Source of the DNA: Acytostelium subglobosum LB1
Lineage: Eukaryota > Evosea > Eumycetozoa > Acytosteliales > Acytosteliaceae
DNA length: 64,000 nucleotides
Assembly (NCBI RefSeq): GCF_000787575.1
Contig: NW_012236524.1
Span: 914,859-978,858, forward strand
Reading direction: 5' to 3'
In this document: positions 51,051 to 60,904 of the stretch, piece by piece
How the letters are laid out: the number at the start of each line of letters is the position of its first letter
How positions within the stretch are numbered: the first letter of the stretch is position 1
The notes under the pieces: model-generated
Told to the model about the DNA's origin: nothing
Database searches by the model: none
Seen by the model: only the letters and a program-made list of their open reading frames with translations
Made by a program: the position numbers and the translations under genes

Positions 51051-51846
51051 ATGACAACAAATAAGACAACAGCTAGTATAAATCCATTCTTTAATAAAAC
51101 TAAACTGGATGAGTTGTTTGATGCTGCAAAGGCTGGTGATGTTGATAAGGTCAGAACGTTTATAGAGAAGGATGGACTAAAGGCCGACGCATTGGATGAG
51201 GACGAGAGAACATTGTTGCATTGGGCCGCCGCAAATGGTAGAATGGACGTAGCAGCCTACTTAATTAACGAACATAAGATATCGCCAAATACATGTGACG
51301 ACGGAGGATGGACCCCGTTGCTCAGTGCCAGCAGCTCAGGACACGCACATATGGTTCGTCTACTGCTGGAGAACAATGCCGATGCCAACTGTGCCAACGA
51401 GGCCAAGAGGACACCGCTGCACTACGCTTGCTCCAAGGGCAAGGCTGACATTGTGGACCTGCTGCTGCAAAATGGCGCCAAGTCCAGGAAGGACGACACT
51501 GGTGCCTCGCCAATACATAGAGCCGCGGCCAATGGATCGGTGGTGATCATCGAACGATTGATCAAGGCTGAGAAGAACAACATTGACTCACAGAATGTTG
51601 AGGGAGACACTGCTGCTCACATTGCAGTGATGTATGGCTATGACGAAGTTGTCACCTTGTTGCTATCACTTGGCGCAGACTTTACCATTGAGAACAAAGA
51701 GAAGAAGACACCAATCCAACTGGCATCACCAAGTATCAGGTATATAATAGAAGGTAAGTGTAGAATAGAGATAGATTATACTTTGAATGCGTGTTGGCAC
51801 TCATACTCACTCCACATCGCACCCCCTCCTTGTAGAGTACAAATGA
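51051..51846 (+). CDS. psmD10: Gankyrin-like proteasome assembly chaperone (PSMD10)
   Basis: Chaperone of 26S proteasome base assembly (Nas6/p28 family), which holds the Rpt3 C-terminus. Exons 51051-51753 and 51836-51846 join (G|AG, Glu) to give 237 residues ending ...YIIEEYK, close to the family length. Seven ankyrin repeats follow a short N-terminal leader: recognisable are DEDERTLLHWAAANGRMDVA, GGWTPLLSASSSGHAHMVRL, AKRTPLHYACSKGKADIVDL, TGASPIHRAAANGSVVIIER and EGDTAAHIAVMYGYDEVVTL. The repeat run and the small size point to gankyrin rather than to the larger ankyrin proteins. The first ATG of the frame was taken as start; an upstream TTG is not credible. Confidence 0.82.
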
Positions 51847-53360
51847 TGTCTCGGCTGTCTGTGTCGCTGGCGATACCTTTGTCTGTCTGTCTGTGGACGA
51901 GCCCATTGGCAGTTAAGTGATTGTGGTGCTGCTGCAGCGGATGGTATTGTGGGAAAAGTCAATCGAATGGTTTGTAAGTTAACTTGGGTCACAAGGGTTT
52001 CGTCACAGCCGCACATTTAGTCCTCTCCTTGGTGATTGGACGTACCAAGCACGAGCCCAACTACACATTCACTAACTTATTCATTCTCATTCATTCACCA
52101 AACAGAGAGAGAATAGAAGGTCAACACAACAACACACACATACCCACTACTGCACTGAATGAATGAAACAACAACAACGACCTCCTGGATGCTGATGGAC
52201 GGACCAAAGCAAAGTAAGCTTCCAACTAAAAAAAGAATCCAAAGAGTGGTCGTGTTTCAGTGAACCCTCAGCACCTTTTGTTTCTTTTTTTTCAGTTTTG
52301 GACCTCTGATGGATCGGGTCTCGATCGCTGATTGCCCACTCCACATCACAGGGCAAAGTCAATCCTGATGCTCTGGCATCAAGCGACTGGCAGGGCACTT
52401 GGTTATAATAATGCTGGATTTTATCAGGCTCCGTATCAAGGTTTGCTCCATTCCAAAACAGGAGTGAGGTCAGTTGTGGCTACGACTGGAGGGACCTGTT
52501 TGTTGGATTGGCTACAACTCATTGTTTCTGTTTGTGTGTTGTGAGTGGTTGTTTATTATTAAGTTATTGTTGTTTGTTTCGACAACATCATCAAACCATC
52601 CATAATCACTCCTACTCAAACTATATATTTATTTATAGATACAGATAAAGGTAAACAATATTATTTATTTGTTTGTTTTTAGTTGGAAACATTCCCTACT
52701 ACCATTACTTATTACAGTAAGTGACAGGTTCTGCATATTCAATCAATCGATCGACATCTCATACATTCAGCCCACATGTGTGCACACTATGCCAATCACT
52801 CATTCATTCAATCAATCAATCAATCAATCATATTCCACATTCACACTCACTCTCACACAACACACGCACACACACTCACCCCAAATCAATCAATCAATCA
52901 ATCTTACTTAAAGTATTTATATCTCAGCTTGGATACCTTATGCATCGACACTTGCTACTGCAACATAATATATAAAATAGAACCACACGACACACACGAT
53001 CAACAACACCTGATCAATACTACCATAATTATATATAATAATATACCCCATGCCATGTGTGTCGCCTTCAATAGGTGGTTAACGGGGAGGCGTAGTTGAG
53101 TTGAGTTGAGTTAATGTTGTGGTAGTTATGCGTGTGTGCTTGTGATTGTGCTTGTGCCCTCCTTCTCCTCTTGCTCCTCCTTCCATTACTCCCACCCAAC
53201 AACAGCCAGCAAACAAACCAAACAAACAATCAAATCAAATCAAATCAAACATAAATTACTTCATTAATACTAACATTATTATTATTATTATTACCCATTA
53301 GGTATTACATACATAATATATATAATATTTATAATTCAATTATAATTAGAGAGATTAGAA
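51847..53360. pseudogene. Spacer with decayed coding-like segments (possible serine-protease relic)
   Basis: On the plus strand, several host-like coding stretches lie in different frames: TNDVSAVCVAGDTFVCLSVD (51842-), SDCGAAAADGIVGKVNRMV ending at a GTAAGTTAAC donor (51974), GHKGFVTAAHL ... VIGRTKHEPNYTFTN (51985-52075), NNNDLLDADGRTKA before GTAAGCTT (52203), and GKVNPDALASSDWQGTWL ending TAA (52350-52406). GFVTAAHL resembles the active-site His motif of S1/chymotrypsin-like proteases (TAAHC) but without Cys. I could not splice these into one frame, so a decayed gene or one with sequencing errors is likely. From 52410 to 53360 nothing beyond CAAT/CACA repeats is seen. Confidence 0.35.
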
Positions 53361-53741
53361 ATGACAACTTTGCAACTTAGAATCAAGTTTCCACCTGAAT
53401 ATCCAGTGATCTATAAGACACTTAGACTAGATAGTTCATTCACAGTACAAGAGGCCATTGCATCCATTGGACACACTATCAATGTCAACCCCTCGCCAGA
53501 CATTGGTCTCTACTTGCCGGACTCCAAAAAGAACCTTCCCGAGACACAACTGCTATCCACAATCGACAATATATCAACAGTTGTAAGTTGAATGAATATG
53601 ATCATCTAGTTCACTCACTCAATCAATCATACTAACTAATCAATCAAATCATTCAAACCAAAATAGCAATATTTAGAGCTAAAGTCAAAGAAGGCAGCGT
53701 CATCATCTGGCAACAAGATGAAATGTTGTAGCATTATGTAA
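53361..53741 (+). CDS. Small ubiquitin-fold (talin F0-like) protein with a CaaX box
   Basis: Exons 53361-53582 and 53667-53741 join in phase 0 to give 98 residues. The body (TLQLRIKFPPEYPVIYKTLR, SFTVQEAIASIGHTI, DIGLYLPDSKKNLPE) has the layout of a FERM F0 / ubiquitin-like domain; the talin in this same window begins in a similar style, with LKIRIVRDNQVKAMKFAPTM, then FVHEACAQIRERI and GLFQPG. A K/S-rich linker follows, and the end is MKCCSIM, a CaaX box (C-S-I-M; Met at X favours farnesylation) preceded by another Cys. So it is probably membrane-anchored. F0 and Ras-association folds bind Rap/Ras GTPases; that role here is inferred. Confidence 0.72.
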
Positions 53742-53907
53742 GGGGGCGAGGGTAGAGGTTGTTAGTTAATTAGTAGGCAGCATCAGCAGCGGCAACAGAA
53801 GCTGAAGGTGCAGCAACAAGGTGTTTAGTTCTATCCAGTGTCGTCCAATTATCCAGTTTTCAAATCAAGGAACAATGTTCGATCAATCCAATCAATTCAA
53901 TCCACCA

Positions 53908-53942
<35 letters not shown>

Positions 53943-54069
53943 CACTAGCTATATACGACAGCTGGTGTAAGAAGGAATGGTCACTCACTGAATAGAATAA
54001 ACATGTTAAACCGGTGTATTTATTTAATCACAACAGGGTCAGGTATATTGGCAGCGCCAATGGTCACAC
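53742..54069. other. Convergent 3' spacer
   Basis: 328 bases between the stops of the CaaX protein gene (+) and prpf38B (-). Contains a (CAAT)n run at 53911-53940. No gene seen. Confidence 0.6.
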
Positions 54070-55755
54070 TCACTTCCTTGATGTGGAGCCAATCGTGATG
54101 TTGTCGCTATCTTGGACATTGGATTGTGGCTTGGTCGAGTAGTCCAGAGATGACTGATTGGATGATGCACCATACAATGATCGTAACTTTTTGAGTTGAT
54201 CAGATTCAACTGTTGATGTTGTTGATGAGGATGAAGTGCCAGTTGTTGTGGTAGTTGTATCACGACGACTATTACCATATAATCTATCTCTACTATCACT
54301 CCTACTTCTGCTTCTACTTCTGCTCCTGCTCATACGTCTCGCCTCCTTTCTGCTGTCATAGTATCTGTCTCTATCACGAGATGATCTATCATTATATCTG
54401 TCTCCACTTCTACTTCTACTTCTGCTTCTACTTCTGCTTCGTTTGTTATATCCTCCTCCATTATTTGAGCCTCCTCCTCTGTTGTTGTTATCATCGTAGT
54501 ATCTGCCGCCACCACGTCCACCGCCTCCTCTAATCGAGTAGTCATCTCTATCTCCTCTATTTCTATAATCTCGTCCATCTCTATCTCTATCTCTATCTCT
54601 ATCTCTATCTCTATCTCTATCTCTATCTCTATCTCTATCATCTCTCCTGTATGAGCCTCTTCCTCCTCCACCTCCTCCTCTGTCATCGTCTCTATAGTCT
54701 CCTCTTCCGCCTCCTCTGCCACCACCTCCTCTTCTGTCATCTCGGCCATCACCACCACCTCTGTTGCCCTTGCCCTTCTGTTGTACTGGAGTGATACCCT
54801 TCTCATCCTCATACTCTGATATTCCCTGTTCCATCTCCTTCATGACCTTGACAGGTATCCTTGGCAACAGAGTATCCGCGAATCTCTGTTCCCTAAGAAG
54901 TGATATGAGGAATTGTTCGATAGTCCTGTTGTTGTTGTTGTCGTTGTCAGTTAGTCATATATTCTTCTTCGGGGATGGAGATATACATACGTATCATTGC
55001 TTCTGGGTGTGACTTTGATTGTCTCTTGGTCATCGAGAGCCTCACCAAACCAATCCCATAGTTTGGCAAATGGATGACAGTATCGGAGATAGAGGAATCC
55101 CATTGCTCGGATGTAGGGTGACTCATTGGTGACCACACCATTCATCTGTTTCTCAGTGAACTTCATCAAGTACATCTTGTAAAGTAAACAATAGGCAGTG
55201 GAAGGTGTCTTTGTATTGGGTATATAGGGACCTTTTGATTGGGTGAATATATATGAATGAGTTAGTAATGTTATAATCATTGGTTGTGTGAATGTCTGTG
55301 GTGTTATATGTGTGTCGTACTATGCACAAGTACATCATCTACCGCTAGATCTGATGGTTGACAACCAATATTGCAGAGGGAGCAGCAAAGGAAGGAGGGA
55401 GGGGAGGGGAGGGGAGGGAGGTGTGGGGCAAGACCTGGTCCTATCTAGGGTACCCTTCATCATCATCATCGATCATCCTTAAGTTATCATATCAGATCAA
55501 CTCTAAGATAGTATCTTTAACCTTTTTTGGATTCTACTTACAGAGATATTGTACATGATTCTTGATCTCGCTCAACACTTCATGGTAGGTCTTGAGAGTG
55601 CTAATATCAACATGTTGATGTTAGTGAACTTGTACTTGAACTTTGCGAGTGAGTGTCACATGTCATACATACTAAAGATCCTTGAAGTACTGACATGATT
55701 GAATATTTGTCAGTAGTATCTTATCGATATTGAGGTTCTCTCCATGTGTCTCCAT
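54070..55755 (-). CDS. prpf38B: PRPF38B-like splicing factor with RS/RD tail
   Basis: Spliceosome-associated protein of the PRP38 family. Exons (complement): 55755-55673, 55600-55542, 55231-54991, 54925-54070; all phases join, giving 412 residues. The PRP38 domain is clear: METHGENLNIDKILLTNI, LKTYHEVLSEIKNHVQYL, STAYCLLYKMYLMKFTEKQM, NESPYIRAMGFLYLRYCHPF, LWDWFGEALDDQE and LLREQRFADTLLPRIPVKV. The expected glycine-rich loop between exon 2 and exon 3 is short here (CPYIPNTKTP). The C-terminal half is G/R/D-rich with about eleven consecutive Arg-Asp dipeptides (coded by an AGAGAT hexamer array) and RS blocks, as in SR-related proteins. Confidence 0.88.
54577..54638. repeat. CTCTAT hexamer microsatellite in prpf38B
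   Basis: About ten tandem copies of the hexamer; on the coding (minus) strand AGAGAT, giving alternating Arg-Asp. Length is a multiple of three per unit pair, so expansions keep the frame. Confidence 0.9.
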
Positions 55756-56123
55756 TTGTAGTTCTAGTGTCGCGAACTATGTGTTTGTGTTTGTGTGTGA
55801 ATAAATGAAAGAATGAATAGATGAATGAAGGATTGAATGAAGGTGTTTGCAATCCTCCCACACTCTCAGGCTCTAATTACCTCTTCGGGAAATTATTACT
55901 CTATTTGTCGAACATTTCTCAAAACAACTTCATTTCAATTAATTATCTATCTTACACACGAACAAAGAGATAATAAATATTAATTAATTATCTTTATTAC
56001 ATACAACATTATATATTATTATTTATTATTTACATGGTCTAGAAACACCATGTAACAACTTATTTAAATTAATATTATTATAAATAGGAAGAAGAAGAAG
56101 AAGTAGAAGAGAAACAAACAGGC
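55756..56123. other. Divergent promoter, prpf38B and the 56124 gene
   Basis: 368 bases, very AT-rich in the middle (ATTAATTAATTATC), with a GAATGAAT tract near 55806 and a GAAGAA tract just before 56124. No gene seen. Confidence 0.55.
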
Positions 56124-56623
56124 ATGTTCAACTTTGATTACGATGGTAAATGTTTAATGTTAAATCTTAAGATATATTACTATTCTTATTCCGGAGGTTC
56201 AGATCACTTCAACCCTTCATTACTCATTGACCTTCAATCATCTCATATGATAAAGTTCATACACACATTATTAGATCTCATTGATAGTTCTATTAATAGT
56301 ATGATGGTCAATGATGACATTGAACGAATAGAACGTGTCAGTGGAGGAGAAGAAAGAGAGTGTGTGAGTGTTTATGATGTGTTTGTGGTTGTTGTTACGA
56401 TCAACTGATCAGTTGTCCACTCTAGTGCGTGTGTTCTATTATGTGTGATATAATGCGGACGGTCATAAAGTATGAAATCAAGTCTTCCTTCCAAGTCAGA
56501 CTGACTGTTTCCACCATCCACCACCATCCACTCTCTGTACACATCCTTCAAGAGGATCAGGACTTGTCCAATCAATCATTTCCCGAGGGTATCAGGAACG
56601 CATCAAGTGATAGTTGTAGATAG
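56124..56623 (+). CDS. Unknown small protein, model tentative
   Basis: Exons 56124-56145, 56197-56363 and 56426-56623 join in frame to about 128 residues. The first intron (51 nt) keeps the frame if retained, so its removal is uncertain. The protein reads MFNFDYDGSDHFNPSLLIDL, then a hydrophobic helix (MIKFIHTLLDLIDSSINSMM), then RTVIKYEIKSSFQVRLTVST, a beta-like stretch, to IHHHPLSVHILQEDQ. Codon usage of the last exon is host-like. No family recognised. The gene may be longer: more coding-like stretches occur at 56770-57136, and GAGGGTATC near 56586 could be a donor. Confidence 0.45.
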
Positions 56624-57310
56624 ATCAGGTCAGGATTTGTAATCGGGGCTTCCGATTACCACCAACGCCAACAACAACAACGAGTTGTTTCAGACTCATA
56701 TGATGGTTAGATCCAGACTCTGTTCCCAATTCCCTCTCAATCAATCAATCAATCAATTAAATCAACCAATCTTGATTGATTAAGAGAGAGAGACACAACC
56801 CATCCCTTATTCATTACCTCGCTACTACTTTCATCATTAAGTCGACGAGTGGCTGCTTCCTGAAACAGTACTTACTCCAATATTATGATGATCAACACCA
56901 TCCCACCCAATCATATTGCGTAACTACACATCCTTTTAAACATATATCAAACACAGATGTGATGAACACGGATGTACATCCCTCTATATGTCTGTAAGGT
57001 CGTTGCACTAGTTATCTTCACACCTGGCGATTATCCCTTTGTGATTGTCTTTCCATGTGTGTGTGTCTTTGTGCGTGTAAGATCACGAGACATTCTCATG
57101 ACCATGGAAGCTTTGATACCAATCAATAAAAGGATCATGCCAGTCTGTGGCTAATCCTTACTGATGTCCAGTTCCAACTTCCTACCATCTTGGAATTTAT
57201 ATGACTATTTGTTTGTTTCAATCAATCAAATAATAATTAATTGTAATAATAATTATTTCCAATGGGATAAAGTAATAATTTATTAATATTTATATATATA
57301 TTTTAAAATA
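56624..57310. other. Spacer with possible extra exons
   Basis: Two plus-strand stretches look coded: ERHNPSLIHYLATTFIIKST with FLKQYLLQYYDD after a TTAAG acceptor-like site (about 56785-56880), and VVALVIFTPGDYPFVIVFP (about 57000-57060) followed by ITRHSHDHGSFDTNQ ending TAA (57078-57126). They could be further exons of the 56124 gene or of another gene. The last 150 bases are AT-rich promoter-like sequence. Confidence 0.35.
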
Positions 57311-58598
57311 ATGGATACTATTATTACTGTAGAGAACACCGAAGCAACTACAACGTTGCTACCCAATGTGGAATTAAGACATCCTGTTTCCACGGCCTAC
57401 AAAAAGAAGAGGTTCATTCCGACAGCCAACTCTGCCGCCTATGTGGACAAGTCCCACCATGGTGTCCACGGACGTTGCAACAAATGTTCAAACAGTACCA
57501 ATGACTTGAGACGAGTGTCGGCATACTGTATCGCCGACTCAATATCCCTCAACCAATCATTCCTCGAGCTGGAGAGGAATGGAATGAGACCCATCGAGCA
57601 CAAGGAGTTCTATTACTACCATATCAGGAAATATACAAGTGGTCCACCTCCAATGATCAAGACTCAAACTCCGCCTCAGTCCCAGCACCATCTTGAGACT
57701 CTAATGGAGCTTCGCATCGATGATGAGTGTTCATCAATCAGCACACCGTCATCATGTTTATACGAGGGCACTGGTGCAGGACTCGGAGCCCAGGTTCAGC
57801 CAGAAGATGCCAGTGCCATGGACCAGGACAAGGGCATGGTTGTCGTGTTTGAGAATGGAGTCGTGGTCTTTTGGGACCTCACACCATCGATCGAGTTCCG
57901 CGTCATTAAGATGCTCGAGGTGTTCTCGGTCAATGTCCTCGATCACAAGTTGGTGGATGACATGCGATTCGAATATGCGTGTCCTGGACTCACGCCAGCA
58001 CAAACCACCATCTTCCAAGACAAGATCATCCTCGACTCGTACGACCCCCTGGTCAAAGTTGCCATGAGCCAGTCCATCTCACAATCCGTCAAGATCTCAT
58101 CCTTTGAAGAGAACCTTGAGCTAATCATCGAGGCCACCAAAGATGTCCCAGTTCACTTGTCTCAGAAGGGCAAGGTATGTCTTCTCGCTCTCAACCTTTC
58201 ACCCAATCAATCAATCAATCATACTTACACTCACATCCATCAATCAATCAATAATATAGATATGTCTGTCACAAAGAAGAGTTGGCCAACTGTTGGGAAC
58301 ATTGTATATCCAGAAGAATGCAATTAACTTGCATTCCAATATACTGGACACACCAGAGTTCTTTTGGACCTTCCAGGATTATGAGAGATATCATATTATG
58401 ACTGAGAAGTATCTGGAGATCAAGCCAAGGGTACGCACTTTGAATCACCGATTGATGGTGGTACGCGACCTCATCGACATGTGTCGCTCCGACCTCGAAG
58501 CCAGAGGTTCCTTCCGATTGGAGATCATTGTAATAGTGCTCATCTTCTTTGAGCTCGTCTTTATGGTTCTCCAATTTCTACATGATGTCGTCATCTAA
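57311..58598 (+). CDS. RMD1/SIF2-RMND1 (DUF155) family membrane protein
   Basis: Exons 57311-58174 and 58260-58598 join in phase 0 to give 400 residues. The family core is clear: VVVFENGVVVFWDLT, MRFEYACPG, IILDSYDPLVKVAMSQSISQSVK-type block (ALAQSVKLS in relatives), GKICLSQRRVGQLLGTLYIQ, INLHSNILDTPEFFW, YLEIKPRVRTLNHRLMVVRD and a C-terminal hydrophobic helix (LEIIVIVLIFFELVFMVLQF). In yeast, relatives Rmd1/Rmd8/Mrx10 act in meiosis or mitochondria; in humans RMND1 anchors mitochondrial ribosomes. A clear mitochondrial presequence is not seen, so this is more like the cytosolic Rmd1 branch with a tail anchor. It ends 41 bases from the pgmB stop. Confidence 0.85.
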
Positions 58599-58639
58599 AC
58601 GATGTGTCCAATAAACATCGATCGTTCAATCCAATCCAA

Positions 58640-60516
58640 TTAGTCATCCTTTGGAGGAGTGAGTTCATTCTCCACTGGACGCAGGAATTCGTTAATGATG
58701 CATTGTACCAGTTCGGCCAACTCTTGCTGCACGTGTGCCTTGTCTTGACCAATCATCTCGACGTAGTACTTTAACTTGGGCTCGGTGCCACTGCCACGGA
58801 GTGTTGCAATAGCACCGTTTTTGAAGTAAAAGGTGATCATCTGTGTGGATGTGGACACTGGCAGACGCGCCTTCTTGTCGGGGAAGCCATCGTCATAGTC
58901 GATGGTGAGGTCGCGCACACGCTCAATCTCAAAGCGACCGCACTTGGTGGGGAAGTTGCGGTTGTTGCGTATCTTGTTGAAGATGGCAACCATCTTGGGC
59001 GGCTCATAGCAGAAGAAGTAGCGGTTGCGACTAATGTGGTAGCCGTAGCGCTTGTAGAGCGACTCGAGGTGGTCCTCGCAGGAGCTGCCGTTGGCGTAGT
59101 AGGACAGGGCAAGTTCGGCAAAGATTGCTGCACAACGCACGCCGTCCTTGTCCAGCGACACATCTCCGTACAGGAAGCCGATGGCCTCCTCGTAAGCGAA
59201 CAGGAAGTGCAATCCTTCGGCGTCCATTACCTCGCGAGCACGATTGCCCACCCATTTGAAGCCAGTCAGTGTCTCCTCGCAACGGTATCCATCCTTCTTG
59301 GCCATGGTCTTGAGCATGGCGGATGATACAGCCGTGTTGATCATGAAGAACTTCTCGGCTGGGGTGTCGGGATGGCTGCGACGGGCATTCTGCCAGGCCC
59401 AATCAGCCAACAACACTCCAATCTCATTGCCGTTGAATACCTTCCATGTGCCATCCTTTAATCGCTCAGCCACAGCCAGTCTGTCTGCGTCTGGATCATT
59501 GGCCAGGATCAGACGGCTGCCATTGGCTTCGGCCGTCTCGATTGAGAGCTTCAGTGCGCCCTTGCCCTCCTCTGGGTTTGGGAATGTGACGGTGGGGAAT
59601 GCTGGGTCGGGCTGGTACTGCTGTGCCACTGGGATGAAAGGTGGAAGCTTGAATGCTTCGAATGCCATCTTGGTGTACTCTCCTCCAACTCCATGCATGG
59701 CGGTGTAGATGATCTTCTCGTTAGCAAACTTGACGTGTGAGGCAACAGAGTACTGTGCGATCTTTGTATTGTAGCTCGACACTATCCTGTCAAGAGGGTC
59801 CTCCACCAAAGGACCACTCAGCAACTGATCGACATTAATCTCCCAGGGTTCCAGATTGAGATCAATCAACTTTGCAATGCCCTTGTCATGTGGAGTATTA
59901 ATCTGACAACCATTCTCCCAGTACACCTTATAGCCATTATCATCCTTTGGGTTATGTGATGCAGTTATCATCACACCAATACTTGCCTTTAAGTCGGTAA
60001 CAGCAAAGGCCTAGCATCAATTGATTGATTAATTGATTGATTGATTGAATGAATGAATGAATGAGTGTCAATGAATGATTGAATGAATGAATGAATGAGT
60101 GAGTGAGTGATACATACGACATAAGGTGTTGGTACGACTTTAGAGAATAGGTACACTTTGTAACCCTTTGAGAGGAATGTGGCAGCAGTGTACTTGGCAA
60201 ACTCTTTAGAGTTGTACCTTCCATCATATCCAATGACCACACCAGACTTGATAGCATTTGGAATGGTGTCAATGACGTACAAACACAGACCTTGACTTGC
60301 TTGTATCACTGTAAGATCATTCATACATGAGAAACCAGCTTTCATAGGACCTCTTAGACCAGCTGTACCAAAAGCTATCCTATTCTCCAATCTTGCAGTC
60401 AATTCCTTCACATCATTTTGTTCAACCAACTCTTGAATCTCTGCTCTTGTCTTTGGGTTCTTATCCCATTTCAACCAATCTTGTGCCAATTTATTTATAC
60501 TAGTAGTAGTACTCAT
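58640..60516 (-). CDS. pgmB: Phosphoglucomutase/phosphopentomutase (PGM2 type)
   Basis: Interconverts sugar 1- and 5/6-phosphates (deoxyribose/ribose or glucose phosphates). Exons (complement) 60516-60118 and 60010-58640 give 589 residues, near the PGM2 length. Motifs in order: sugar-binding N-terminal [13 protein letters not shown], phosphoserine loop [19 protein letters not shown] (catalytic Ser), metal-binding loop [22 protein letters not shown] specificity loop, [10 protein letters not shown] and phosphate-binding [13 protein letters not shown]. The GTAGLRG-bearing N-terminus marks the PGM2/PGM2L1 branch rather than classical PGM1. The intron (107 nt) is almost pure AATC/CATT repeat on the coding strand. 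Convergent with the DUF155 gene. Confidence 0.95.
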
Positions 60517-60904
60517 TATCTCTCTCTATCTCTTATTGTTATTATTATCTTGAAATGCAAATAATGAATGAATAAATGAATGAATCTTTGATGATGAGTC
60601 ATTGTGGTTCATTGAGTTTGGACAAGATGACATTCAAAAGGGGGGTAAGATTAATTGAAAAATTGGACAAGTTGTTGAAGATCCACCTCACTTTATGTAT
60701 TTGCTTTGGTATTGCTCAAACCCTGGGTCATTGGTCATTTATTATTATTTAACCCACTACAACAACAACAACAAATATCTGTGTACTTATATTATCTATA
60801 TATTTATTTAATCGAATGATCGACAACAACCTCAACAATTACAAATCTCCCAATAATAACAATAATAATAATAACAACAGAGACATATATAAATACAATA
60901 TAAG
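60517..60904. other. Divergent promoter, pgmB and acgA
   Basis: 388 bases between two start codons. Contains an ACA repeat and AATAAT tracts near 60760-60890 just upstream of acgA, and a G-run at 60640. No gene seen. Confidence 0.6.

Noticed and set aside
52721-53099. ORFs rich in I, N, Q, S, H at 52.7-53.1 kb
   Set aside because: They are translations of CAAT and CACA repeats in all three frames.
55281-55500. Extra prpf38B exon in the G-rich tract at 55375-55430
   Set aside because: The direct junction 55542 to 55231 keeps phase and restores the conserved STAYCLLYK block; the tract is low-complexity GGGGA repeat.
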